From: Hirudinaria manillensis
Taxonomy: Eukaryota > Annelida > Clitellata > Hirudinida > Hirudinidae
Length of the DNA stretch: 64,000 nt
Assembly (NCBI GenBank): GCA_034509925.1
Contig: CM067533.1
Location: 2,620,001-2,684,000 of the forward strand
Reading direction: 5' to 3'
Shown here: piece by piece, positions 1 to 13,100 of the stretch
How the letters are laid out: each line of letters opens with the position of its first letter
Position numbering within the stretch: the stretch's first letter is position 1
The notes under the pieces: generated by a model
Seen by the model: the letters and a program-made list of their open reading frames with translations, nothing else
Told to the model about the DNA's origin: nothing
Databases searched by the model: none
Position numbers and translations under genes: made by a program

Positions 1-302
1 ATCTTCACAAACAATTGTCTTTTCCGAAACGTAACCTCCATCATGCGCGGAGTAGATGTGAACTCTAGTCCCGCCGGCCGAGAAATGCCATAGCCAACTC
101 GCTCTCCTTAATTTATAGCTATCGGCGCCTCAGCAGCATGCAGGCGTGCATCGCGTGCGTGCTAGCTACTAGCACGAGGCTTGGCTTCCCGCCCATTTAT
201 GGCGTGATTAATTGAAGAGTAAGGGCTTGTTATTCTTTGTTTTTATGGAAATTAAATTTTATTTCTATGGAAATCATCGGACAATGTCAACTCCAAATAG
301 AG
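1..302 (+). repeat. Satellite core block (first copy, lacking 8 bp at the window edge)
   Basis: Core of the satellite unit, present 56 times at nearly invariant length. It mixes a GC-rich stretch (CCGCCGGCCGAG, GGCGCC, GCGTGCGTGC) with AT-rich ends, and is clearly different in base composition from the A-rich 89-bp subrepeats. It contains a perfect 7-bp inverted repeat, GTGCTAG-CTA-CTAGCAC (159-175 here), and a TATA-like TTTATAGC. The last ~33 bp before the subrepeats resemble the tail of an 89-bp subrepeat. I find no match to 5S rRNA, U snRNA, tRNA or histone genes. Function, if any, is unknown. Confidence 0.85.
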
Positions 303-561
303 CTTCGATTTCACACAGTACGAGTCATGAATCTTCTAACAAGAGAAGAAAGAAATTGCAAGTCATCAGACAAAGTCAACTCCAAACACTGCTTCGATTT
401 CACACAATACAAGTCATGAATCTTCTAACAAGAGAAGAAAAAAATTGAAAGTCATCAGACTAAGTCAACTCCAAAGACTGCTTCGATTTCACACAATACA
501 AGTCATGAATCTTCTAACAACAAAAGAAAGAAATTGGAAGTCATAAGACAAAGTCAACTCC

Positions 562-1130
562 AGCACAATATCTTCACAAACAATTGTCTTTTCCGAAACG
601 TAACCTCCATCATGCGCGGAGTAGATGTGAACTCTAGTCCCGCCGGCCGAGAAATGCCATAGCCAACTCGCTCTCCTTAATTTATAGCTATCGGCGCCTC
701 AGCAGCATGCAGGCGTGCATCGCGTGCGTGCTAGCTACTAGCACGAGGCTTGGCTTCCCGCCCATTTATGGCGTGATTAATTGAAGAGTAAGGGCTTGTT
801 ATTCTTTGTTTTTATGGAAATTAAATTTTATTTCTATGGAAATCATCGGACAATGTCAACTCCAAATAGAGCTTCGATTTCACACAGTACGAGTCATGAA
901 TCTTCTAACAAGAGAAGAAAGAAATTGCAAGTCATCAGACAAAGTCAACTCCAAACACTGCTTCGATTTCACACAATACAAGTCATGAATCTTCTAACAA
1001 GAGAAGAAAAAAATTGAAAGTCATCAGACAAAGTCAACTCCAAAGACTGCTTCGATTTCACACAATACAAGTCATGAATCTTCTAACAACAAAAGAAAGA
1101 AATTGGAAGTCATAAGACAAAGTCAACTCC
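562..1130 (+). repeat. Representative 569-bp satellite unit (n = 3)
   Basis: First complete unit in the window, useful as the reference. Core 562-871 (310 bp), leading subrepeat 872-960 (89 bp), internal subrepeat 961-1049 (89 bp), terminal truncated subrepeat 1050-1130 (81 bp). The next core starts at 1131. The leading copy usually carries CACAGTACGAG and the terminal copy carries AACAACAAAAG plus TCATAAGAC. Internal copies carry CACAATACAAG or CCCACAATAC with AACAAGAGAAG and TCATCAGAC. Confidence 0.95.
872..960 (+). repeat. 89-bp satellite subrepeat (example copy)
   Basis: A-rich 89-bp module starting CTTCGATTTCACACA and ending CAACTCCAAA(C/G)ACTG. About 173 copies occur in the array, in runs of one to six between cores. 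The period is not a multiple of three, so any reading frame rotates from copy to copy. Three diagnostic positions split copies into families: GAAATTGCAAG versus GAAATTGAAAG, CACAGTACGAG versus CACAATACAAG, and TTTCACAC versus TTTCCCAC. Confidence 0.95.
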
Positions 1131-4100
1131 AGCACAATATCTTCACAAACAATTGTCTTTTCCGAAACGTAACCTCCATCATGCGCGGAGTAGATGTGAA
1201 CTCTAGTCCCGCCGGCCGAGAAATGCCATAGCCAACTCGCTCTCCTTAATTTATAGCTATCGGCGCCTCAGCAGCATGCAGGCGTGCATCGCGTGCGTGC
1301 TAGCTACTAGCACGAGGCTTGGCTTCCCGCCCATTTATGGCGTGATTAATTGAAGAGTAAGGGCTTGTTATTCTTTGTTTTTATGGAAATTAAATTTTAT
1401 TTCTATGGAAATCATCGGACAATGTCAACTCCAAATAGAGCTTCGATTTCACACAGTACGAGTCATGAATCTTCTAACAAGAGAAGAAAGAAATTGCAAG
1501 TCATCAGACAAAGTCAACTCCAAAGACTGCTTCGATTTCACACAGTACGAGTCATGAATCTTCTAACAAGAGAAGAAAGAAATTGCAAGTCATCAGACAA
1601 AGTCAACTCCAAAGGCTGCTTCGATTTCACACAATACAAGTCATGAATCTTCTAACAACAAAAGAAAGAAATTGGAAGTCATAAGACAAAGTCAACTCCA
1701 GCACAATATCTTCACAAACAATTGTCTTTTTCGAAACGTATCCTCCATCATGCGCGGAGTAGATGTGAACTCTAGTCCCGCCGGCCGAGAAATGCCATAG
1801 CCAACTCGCTCTCCTTAATTTATAGCTATCGGCGCCTCAGCAGCATGTAGGCGTGCATCGCGTGCGTGCTAGCTACTAGCACGAGGCTTGGCTTCCCGCC
1901 CATTTATGGCGTGATTAATTGAAGAGTAAGGGCTTGTTATTCTTTGTTTTTATGGAAATTAAATTTTATTTCTATGGAAATCATCGGACAATGTCAACTC
2001 CAAATAGAGCTTCGATTTCACACAGTACGAGTCATGAATCTTCTAACAAGAGAAGAAAGAAATTGCAAGTCATCAGACAAAGTCAACTCCAAAGACTGCT
2101 TCGATTTCACACAATACAAGTCATGAATCTTCTAACAACAAAAGAAAGAAATTGGAAGTCATAAGACAAAGTCAACTCCAGCACAATATCTTCACAAACA
2201 ATTGTCTTTTCCGAAACGTAACCTCCATCATGCGCGGAGTAGATGTGAACTCTAGTCCCGCCGGCGGAGAAATGCCATAGCCAACTCGCTCTCCTTAATT
2301 TATAGCTATCGGCGCCTCAGCAGCATGCAGGCGTGCATCGCGTGCGTGCTAGCTACTAGCACGAGGCTTGGCTTCCCGTCCATTTATGGCGTGATTAATT
2401 GAAGAGTAAGGGCTTGTTATTCTTTGTTTTTATGGAAATTAAATTTTATTTCTATGGAAATCATCGGACAATGTCAACTCCAAATAGAGCTTCGATTTCA
2501 CACAGTACGAGTCATGAATCTTCTAACAAGAGAAGAATGAAATTGCAAGTCATCAGACAAAGTCAACTCCAAAGACTGCTTCGATTTCACACAATACAAG
2601 TCATGAATCTTCTAACAAGAGAAGAAAGAAATTGAAAGTCATCAGACAAAGTCAACTCCAAGACTGCTTCGATTTCACACAATACAAGTCATGAATCTTC
2701 TAACAAGAGAAGAAAGAAATTGCAAGTCATCAGACAAAGTCAACTCCAAAGACTGCTTCGATTTCACACAATACAAGTCATGAATCTTCTAACAACAAAA
2801 GAAAGAAATTGGAAGTCATAAGACAAAGTCAACTCCAGCACAATATCTTCACAAACAATTGTCTTTTCCGAAACGTAACCTCCATCATGCGCGGAGTAGA
2901 TGTGAACTCTAGTCCCGCCGGCCGAGAAATGCCATAGCCAACTCGCTCTCCTTAATTTATAGCTATCGGCGCCTCAGCAGCATGCAGGCGTGCATCGCGT
3001 GCGTGCTAGCTACTAGCACGAGGCTTGGCTTCCCGCCCATTTATGGCGTGATTAATTGAAGAGTAAGGGCTTGTTATTCTTTGTTTTTATGGAAATTAAA
3101 TTTTATTTCTATGGAAATCATCGGACAATGTCAACTCCAAATAGAGCTTCGATTTCACACAGTACGAGTCATGAATCTTCTAACAAGAGAAGAAAGAAAT
3201 TGCAAGTCATCAGACAAAGTCAACTCCAAAGACTGCTTCGATTTCACACAATACAAGTCATGAATCTTCTAACAACAAAAGAAAGAAATTGGAAGTCATA
3301 AGACAAAGTCAACTCCAGCACAATATCTTCACAAACAATTGTCTTTTCCGAAACGTAACCTCCATCATGCGCGGAGTAGATGTGAACTCTAGTCCCGCCG
3401 GCCGAGAAATGCCATAGCCAACTCGCTCTCCTTAATTTATAGCTATCGGCGCCTCAGCAGCATGCAGGCGTGCATCGCGTGCGTGCTAGCTACTAGCACG
3501 AGGCTTGGCTTCCCGCCCATTTATGGCGTGATTAATTGAAGAGTAAGGGCTTGTTATTCTTTGTTTTTATGGAAATTAAATTTTATTTCTATGGAAATCA
3601 TCGGACAATGTCAACTCCAAATAGAGCTTCGATTTCACACAGTACGAGTCATGAATCTTCTAACAAGAGAAGAAAGAAATTGCAAGTCATCAGACAAAGT
3701 CAACTCCAAAGACTGCTTCGATTTCACACAATACAAGTCATGAATCTTCTAACAAGAGAAGAAAGAAATTGAAAGTCATCAGACAAAGTCAACTCCAAAG
3801 ACTGCTTCGATTTCACACAATACAAGTCATGAATCTTCTAACAACAAAAGAAAGAAATTGGAAGTCATAAGACAAAGTCAACTCCAGCACAATATCTTCA
3901 CAAACAATTGTCTTTTCCGTAACGTAACCTCCATCACGCGCGGAGTAGATGTGAACTCTAGTCCAGCCGGCCGAGAAATGCCATAGCCAACTCGCTCTCC
4001 TTAATTTATAGCTATCGGCGCCTCAGCAGCATGCAGGCGTGCATCGCGTGCGTGCTAGCTACAAGCACGAGGCTTGGCTTTCCGCCCATTTATGGCGTGA

Positions 4101-7100
4101 TTAATTGAAGAGTAAGGGCTTGTTATTCTTTGTTTTTATGGAAATTAAATTTTATTTCTATGGAAATCATCGGACAATGTCAACTCCAAATAGAGCTTCG
4201 ATTTCACACAGTACGAGTCATGAATCTTCTAACAAGAGAAGAATGAAATTGCAAGTCATCAGACAAAGTCAACTCCAAAGACTGCTTCGATTTCACACAA
4301 TACAAGTCATGAATCTTCTAACAAGAGAAGAAAGAAATTGAAAGTCATCAGACAAAGTCAACTCCAAAGACTGCTTCGATTTCACACAATACAAGTCATG
4401 AATCTTCTAACAACAAAAGAAAGAAATTGGAAGTCATAAGACAAAGTCAACTCCAGCACAATATCTTCACAAACAATTGTCTTTTCCGAAACGTAACCTC
4501 CATCATGCGCGGAGTAGATGTGAACTCTAGTCCCGCCGGCCGAGAAATGCCATAGCCAACTCGCTCTCCTTAATTTATAGCTATCGGCGCCTCAGCAGCA
4601 TGCAGGCGTGGATCGCGTGCGTGCTAGCTACTAGCACGAGGCTTGGCTTCCCGCCCATTTATGGCGTGATTAATTGAAGAGTAAGGGCTTGTTATTCTTT
4701 GTTTTTATGGAAATTAAATTTTATTTCTATGGAAATCATCGGACAATGTCAACTCCAAATAGAGCTTCGATTTCACACAGTACGAGTCATGAATCTTCTA
4801 ACAAGAGAAGAAAGAAATTGCAAGTCATCAGACAAAGTCAACTCCAAAGACTGCTTCGATTTCACACAATACAAGTCATGAATCTTCTAACAACAAAAGA
4901 AAGAAATTGGAAGTCATAAGACAAAGTCAACTCCAGCACAATATCTTCACAAACAATTGTCTTTTCCGTAACGTAACCTCCATCATGCGCGGAGTAGATG
5001 TGAACTCTAGTCCCGCCGGCCGAGAAATGCCATAGCCAACTCGCTCTCCTTAATTTATAGCTATCGGCGCCTCAGCAGCATGCAGGCGTGCATCGCGTGC
5101 GTGCTAGCTACTAGCACGAGGCTTGGCTTCCCGCCCATTTATGGCGTGATTAATTGAAGAGTAAGGGCTTGTTATTCTTTGTTTTTATGGAAATTAAATT
5201 TTATTTCTATGGAAATCATCGGACAATGTCAACTCCAAATAGAGCTTCGATTTCACACAGTACGAGTCATGAATCTTCTAACAAGAGAAGAATGAAATTG
5301 CAAGTCATCAGACAAAGTCAACTCCAAAGACTGCTTCGATTTCACACAATACAAGTCATGAATCTTCTAACAAGAGAAGAAAGAAATTGAAAGTCATCAG
5401 ACAAAGTCAACTCCAAAGACTGCTTCGATTTCACACAATACAAGTCATGAATCTTCTAACAACAAAAGAAAGAAATTGGAAGTCATAAGACAAAGTCAAC
5501 TCCAGCACAATATCTTCACAAACAATTGTCTTTTCCGAAACGTAACCTCCATCATGCGCGGAGTAGATGTGAACTCTAGTCCCGCCGGCCGAGAAATGCC
5601 ATAGCCAACTCGCTCTCCTTAATTTATAGCTATCGGCGCCTCAGCAGCATGCAGGCGTGCATCGCGTGCGTGCTAGCTACTAGCACGAGGCTTGGCTTCC
5701 CGCCCATTTATGGCGTGATTAATTGAAGAGTAAGGGCTTGTTATTCTTTGTTTTTATGGAAATTAAATTTTATTTCTATGGAAATCATCGGAGAATGTCA
5801 ACTCCAAATAGAGCTTCGATTTCACACAGTACGAGTCATGAATCTTCTAACAAGAGAAGAATGAAATTGCAAGTCATCGGACAATGTCAACTCCAAATAG
5901 AGCTTCGATTTCACACAGTACGAGTCATGAATCTTCTAACAAGAGAAGAAAGAAATTGCAAGTCATCAGACAAAGTCAACTCCAAAGACTGCTTCGATTT
6001 CACACAATACAAGTCATGAATCTTCTAACAACAAAAGAAAGAAATTGGAAGTCATAAGACAAAGTCAACTCCAGCACAATATCTTCACAAACAATTGTCT
6101 TTTTCGAAACGTATCCTCCATCATGCGCGGAGTAGATGTGAACTCTAGTCCCGCCGGCCGAGAAATGCCATAGCCAACTCGCTCTCCTTAATTTATAGCT
6201 ATCGGCGCCTCAGCAGCATGTAGGCGTGCATCGCGTGCGTGCTAGCTACTAGCACGAGGCTTGGCTTCCCGCCCATTTATGGCGTGATTAATTGAAGAGT
6301 AAGGGCTTGTTATTCTTTGTTTTTATGGAAATTAAATTTTATTTCTATGGAAATCATCGGACAATGTCAACTCCAAATAGAGCTTCGATTTCACACAGTA
6401 CGAGTCATGAATCTTCTAACAAGAGAAGAAAGAAATTGCAAGTCATCAGACAAAGTCAACTCCAAAGACTGCTTCGATTTCACACAATACAAGTCATGAA
6501 TCTTCTAACAACAAAAGAAAGAAATTGGAAGTCATAAGACAAAGTCAACTCCAGCACAATATCTTCACAAACAATTGTCTTTTCCGAAACGTAACCTCCA
6601 TCATGCGCGGAGTAGATGTGAACTCTAGTCCCGCCGGCGGAGAAATGCCATAGCCAACTCGCTCTCCTTAATTTATAGCTATCGGCGCCTCAGCAGCATG
6701 CAGGCGTGCATCGCGTGCGTGCTAGCTACTAGCACGAGGCTTGGCTTCCCGTCCATTTATGGCGTGATTAATTGAAGAGTAAGGGCTTGTTATTCTTTGT
6801 TTTTATGGAAATTAAATTTTATTTCTATGGAAATCATCGGACAATGTCAACTCCAAATAGAGCTTCGATTTCACACAGTACGAGTCATGAATCTTCTAAC
6901 AAGAGAAGAATGAAATTGCAAGTCATCAGACAAAGTCAACTCCAAAGACTGCTTCGATTTCACACAATACAAGTCATGAATCTTCTAACAACAAAAGAAA
7001 GAAATTGGAAGTCATAAGACAAAGTCAACTCCAGCACAATATCTTCACAAACAATTGTCTTTTCCGAAACGTAACCTCCATCATGCGCGGAGTAGATGTG

Positions 7101-10100
7101 AACTCTAGTCCCGCCGGCCGAGAAATGCCATAGCCAACTCGCTCTCCTTAATTTATAGCTATCGGCGCCTCAGCAGCATGCAGGCGTGCATCGCGTGCGT
7201 GCTTGCTACTAGCACGAGGCTTGGCTTCCCGCCCATTTATGGCGTGATTAATTGAAGTGTAAGGGCTTGTTATTCTTTGTTTTTATGGAAATTAAATTTT
7301 ATTTCTATGGAAATCATCGGAGAATGTCAACTCCAAATAGAGCTTCGATTTCACACAGTACGAGTCATGAATCTTCTAACAAGAGAAGAAAGAAATTGCA
7401 AGTCATCAGACAAAGTCAACTCCAAACACTGCTTCGATTTCACACAATACAAGTCATGAATCTTCTAACAAGAGAAGAAAGAAATTGAAAGTCATCAGAC
7501 TAAGTCAACTCCAAAGACTGCTTCGATTTCACACAATACAAGTCATGAATCTTCTAACAACAAAAGAAAGAAATTGGAAGTCATAAGACAAAGTCAACTC
7601 CAGCACAATATCTTCACAAACAATTGTCTTTTCCGAAACGTAACCTCCATCATGCGCGGAGTAGATGTGAACTCTAGTCCCGCCGGCCGAGAAATGCCAT
7701 AGCCAACTCGCTCTCCTTAATTTATAGCTATCGGCGCCTCAGCAGCATGCAGGCGTGCATCGCGTGCGTGCTAGCTACTAGCACGAGGCTTGGCTTCCCG
7801 CCCATTTATGGCGTGATTAATTGAAGAGTAAGGGCTTGTTATTCTTTGTTTTTATGGAAATTAAATTTTATTTCTATGGAAATCATCGGACAATGTCAAC
7901 TCCAAATAGAGCTTCGATTTCACACAGTACGAGTCATGAATCTTCTAACAAGAGAAGAAAGAAATTGCAAGTCATCAGACAAAGTCAACTCCAAAGACTG
8001 CTTCGATTTCACACAGTACGAGTCATGAATCTTCTAACAAGAGAAGAAAGAAATTGCAAGTCATCAGACAAAGTCAACTCCAAAGGCTGCTTCGATTTCA
8101 CACAATACAAGTCATGAATCTTCTAACAACAAAAGAAAGAAATTGGAAGTCATAAGACAAAGTCAACTCCAGCACAATATCTTCACAAACAATTGTCTTT
8201 TCCGAAACGTAACCTCCATCATGCGCGGAGTAGATGTGAACTCTAGTCCCGCCGGCCGAGAAATGCCATAGCCAACTCGCTCTCCTTAATTTATAGCTAT
8301 CGGCGCCTCAGCAGCATGCAGGCGTGCATCGCGTGCGTGCTAGCTACTAGCACGAGGCTTGGCTTCCCGCCCATTTATGGCGTGATTAATTGAAGAGTAA
8401 GGGCTTGTTATTCTTTGTTTTTATGGAAATTAAATTTTATTTCTATGGAAATCATCGGACAATGTCAACTCCAAATAGAGCTTCGATTTCACACAGTACG
8501 AGTCATGAATCTTCTAACAAGAGAAGAAAGAAATTGCAAGTCATCAGACAAAGTCAACTCCAAAGACTGCTTCGATTTCACACAATACAAGTCATGAATC
8601 TTCTAACAACAAAAGAAAGAAATTGGAAGTCATAAGACAAAGTCAACTCCAGCACAATATCTTCACAAACAATTGTCTTTTCCGAAACGTAACCTCCATC
8701 ATGCGCGGAGTAGATGTGAACTCTAGTCCCGCCGGCCGAGAAATGCCATAGCCAACTCGCTCTCCTTAATTTATAGCTATCGGCGCCTCAGCAGCATGCA
8801 GGCGTGCATCGCGTGCGTGCTAGCTACTAGCACGAGGCTTGGCTTCCCGCCCATTTATGGCGTGATTAATTGAAGAGTAAGGGCTTGTTATTCTTTGTTT
8901 TTATAGAAATTAAATTTTATTTCTATGGAAATCATCGGACAATGTCAACTCCAAATAGAGCTTCGATTTCACACAGTACGAGTCATGAATCTTCTAACAA
9001 GAGAAGAAAGAAATTGAAAGTCATCAGACAAAGTCAACTCCAAAGACTGCTTCGATTTCCCACAATACAAGTCATGAATCTTCTAACAAGAGAAGAAAGA
9101 AATTGAAAGTCATCAGACAAAGTCAACTCCAAAGACTGCTTCGATTTCACACAATACAAGTCATGAATCTTCTAACAACAAAAGAAAGAAATTGGAAGTC
9201 ATAAGACAAAGTCAACTCCAGCACAATATCTTCACAAACAATTGTCTTTTCCGAAACGTAACCTCCATCATGCGCGGAGTAGATGTGAACTCTAGTCCCG
9301 CCGGCCGAGAAATGCCATAGCCAACTCGCTCTCCTTAATTTATAGCTATCGGCGCCTCAGCAGCATGCAGGCGTGCATCGCGTGCGTGCTAGCTACTAGC
9401 ACGAGGCTTGGCTTCCCGCCCATTTATGACGTGATTAATTGAAGAGTAAGGGCTTGTTATTCTTTGCTTTTATGGAAATTAAATTTTATTTCTATGGAAA
9501 TCATCGGACAATGTCAACTCCAAATAGAGCTTCGATTTCACACAGTACGAGTCATGAATCTTCTAACAAGAGAAGAAAGAAATTGAAAGTCATCAGACAA
9601 AGTCAACTCCAAAGACTGCTTCGATTTCCCACAATACAAGTCATGAATCTTCTAACAAGAGAAGAAAGAAATTGAAAGTCATCAGACAAAGTCAACTCCA
9701 AAGACTGCTTCGATTTCACACAATACAAGTCATGAATCTTCTAACAAGAGAAGAAAGAAATTGAAAGTCATCAGACAAAGTCAACTCCAAAGACTGCTTC
9801 GATTTCACACAATACAAGTTATGAATCTTCTAACAACAAAAGAAAGAAATTGGAAGTCATAAGACAAAGTCAACTCCAGCACAATATCTTCACAAACAAT
9901 TGTCTTTTCCGAAACGTAACCTCCATCATGCGCGGAGTAGATGTGAACTCTAGTCCCGCCGGCCGAGAAATGCCATAGCCAACTCGCTCTCCTTAATTTA
10001 TAGCTATCGGCGCCTCAGCAGCATGCAGGCGTGCATCGCGTGCGTGCTAGCTACTAGCACGAGGCTTGGCTTCCCGCCCATTTATGGCGTGATTAATTGA

Positions 10101-13100
10101 AGAGTAAGGGCTTGTTATTCTTTGTTTTTATGGAAATTAAATTTTATTTCTATGGAAATCATCGGACAATGTCAACTCCAAATAGAGCTTCGATTTCACA
10201 CAGTACGAGTCATGAATCTTCTAACAAGAGAAGAAAGAAATTGCAAGTCATCAGACAAAGTCAACTCCAAAGACTGCTTCGATTTCACACAGTACGAGTC
10301 ATGAATCTTCTAACAAGAGAAGAAAGAAATTGCAAGTCATCAGACAAAGTCAACTCCAAAGGCTGCTTCGATTTCACACAATACAAGTCATGAATCTTCT
10401 AACAACAAAAGAAAGAAATTGGAAGTCATAAGACAAAGTCAACTCCAGCACAATATCTTCACAAACAATTGTCTTTTCCGAAACGTAACCTCCATCATGC
10501 GCGGAGTAGATGTGAACTCTAGTCCCGCCGGCCGAGAAATGCCATAGCCAACTCGCTCTCCTTAATTTATAGCTATCGGCGCCTCAGCAGCATGCAGGCG
10601 TGCATCGCGTGCCTGCTAGCTACTAGCACGAGGCTTGGCTTCCCGCCCATTTATGGCGTGATTAATTGAAGAGTAAGGGCTTGTTATTCTTTGTTTTTAT
10701 GGAAATTAAATTTTATTTCTATGGAAATCATCGGACAATGTCAACTCCAAATAGAGCTTCGATTTCACACAGTACGAGTCATGAATCTTCTAACAAGAGA
10801 AGAAAGAAATTGCAAGTCATCAGACAAAGTCAACTCCAAAGACTGCTTCGATTTCCCACAATACAAGTCATGAATCTTCTAACAAGAGAAGAAAGAAATT
10901 GAAAGTCATCAGACAAAGTCAACTCCAAAGACTGCTTCGATTTCCCACAATACAAGTCATGAATCTTCTAACAAGAGAAGAAAGAAATTGAAAGTCATCA
11001 AACAAAGTCAACTCCAAAGACTGCTTCGATTTCACACAATACAAGTCATGAATCTTCTAACAACAAAAGAAAGAAATTGGAAGTCATAAGACAAAGTCAA
11101 CTCCAGCACAATATCTTCACAAACAATTGTCTTTTCCGAAACGTAACCTCCATCATGCGCGGAGTAGATGTGAACTCTAGTCCCGCCGGCCGAGAAATGC
11201 CATAGCCAACTCGCTCTCCTTAATTTATAGCTATCGGCGCCTCAGCAGCATGCAGGCGTGCATCGCGTGCGTGCTAGCTACTAGCACGAGGCTTGGCTTC
11301 CCGCCCATTTATGGCGTGATTAATTGAAGAGTAAGGGCTTGTTATTCTTTGTTTTTATGGAAATTAAATTTTATTTCTTTGGAAATCATCGGACAATGTC
11401 AACTCCAAATAGAGCTTCGATTTCACACAGTACGAGTCATGAATCTTCTAACAAGAGAAGAAAGAAATTGCAAGTCATCAGACAAAGTCAACTCCAAAGG
11501 CTGCTTCGATTTCACACAATACAAGTCATGAATCTTCTAACAACAAAAGTAAGAAATTGGAAGTCATAAGACAAAGTCAACTCCAGCACAATATCTTCAC
11601 AAACAATTGTCTTTTCCGAAACGTAACCTCCATCATGCGCGGAGTAGATGTGAACTCTAGTCCCGCCGGCCGAGAAATGCCATAGCCAACTCGCTCTCCT
11701 TAATTTATAGCTATCGGCGCCTCAGCAGCATGCAGGCGTGCATCGCGTGCGTGCTAGCTACTAGCACGAGGCTTGGCTTCCCGCCCATTTATGGCGTCAT
11801 TAATTGAAGAGTAAGGGCTTGTTATTCTTTGTTTTTATGGAAATTAAATTTTATTTCTATGGAAATCATCGGACAATGTCAACTCCAAATAGAGCTTCGA
11901 TTTCACACAGTACGAGTCATGAATCTTCTAACAAGAGAAGAAAGAAATTGAAAGTCATCAGACAAAGTCAACTCCAAAGACTGCTTCGATTTCCCACAAT
12001 ACAAGTCATGAATCTTCTAACAAGAGAAGAAAGAAATTGAAAGTCATCAGACAAAGTCAACTCCAAAGACTGCTTCGATTTCACACAATACAAGTCATGA
12101 ATCTTCTAACAACAAAAGAAAGAAATTGGAAGTCATAAGACAAAGTCAACTCCAGCACAATATCTTCACAAACAATTGTCTTTTCCGAAACGTAACCTCC
12201 ATCATGCGCGGAGTAGATGTGAACTCTAGTCCCGCCGGCCGAGAAATGCCATAGCCAACTCGCTCTCCTTAATTTATAGCTATCGGCGCCTCAGCAGCAT
12301 GCAGGCGTGCATCGCGTGCGTGCTAGCTACTAGCACGAGGCTTGGCTTCCCGCCCATTTATGGCGTGATTAATTGAAGAGTAAGGGCTTGTTATTCTTTG
12401 TTTTTATGGAAATTAAATTTTATTTCTATGGAAATCATCGGACAATGTCAACTCCAAATAGAGCTTCGATTTCACACAGTACGAGTCATGAATCTTCTAA
12501 CAAGAGAAGAATGAAATTGCAAGTCATCAGACAAAGTCAACTCCAAAGACTGCTTCGATTTCACACAGTACGAGTCATGAATCTTCTAACAAGAGAAGAA
12601 AGAAATTGCAAGTCATCAGACAAAGTCAACTCCAAAGGCTGCTTCGATTTCACACAATACAAGTCATGAATCTTCTAACAACAAAAGAAAGAAATTGGAA
12701 GTCATAAGACAAAGTCAACTCCAGCACAATATCTTCACAAACAATTGTCTTTTCCGAAACGTAACCTCCATCATGCGCGGAGTAGATGTGAACTCTAGTC
12801 CCGCCGGCCGAGAAATGCCATAGCCAACTCGCTCTCCTTAATTTATAGCTATCGGCGCCTCAGCAGCATGCAGGCGTGCATCGCGTGCGTGCTAGCTACT
12901 AGCACGAGGCTTGGCTTCCCGCCCATTTATGACGTGATTAATTGAAGAGTAAGGGCTTGTTATTCTTTGTTTTTATGGAAATTAAATTTTATTTCTATGG
13001 AAATCATCGGACAATGTCAACTCCAAATAGAGCTTCGATTTCACACAGTACGAGTCATGAATCTTCTAACAAGAGAAGAAAGAAATTGAAAGTCATCAGA

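Noticed and set aside
303..561. CRISPR-like array made of the 89-bp repeats
   Set aside because: The copies abut one another without spacers and vary as whole repeats. This is a eukaryotic satellite.
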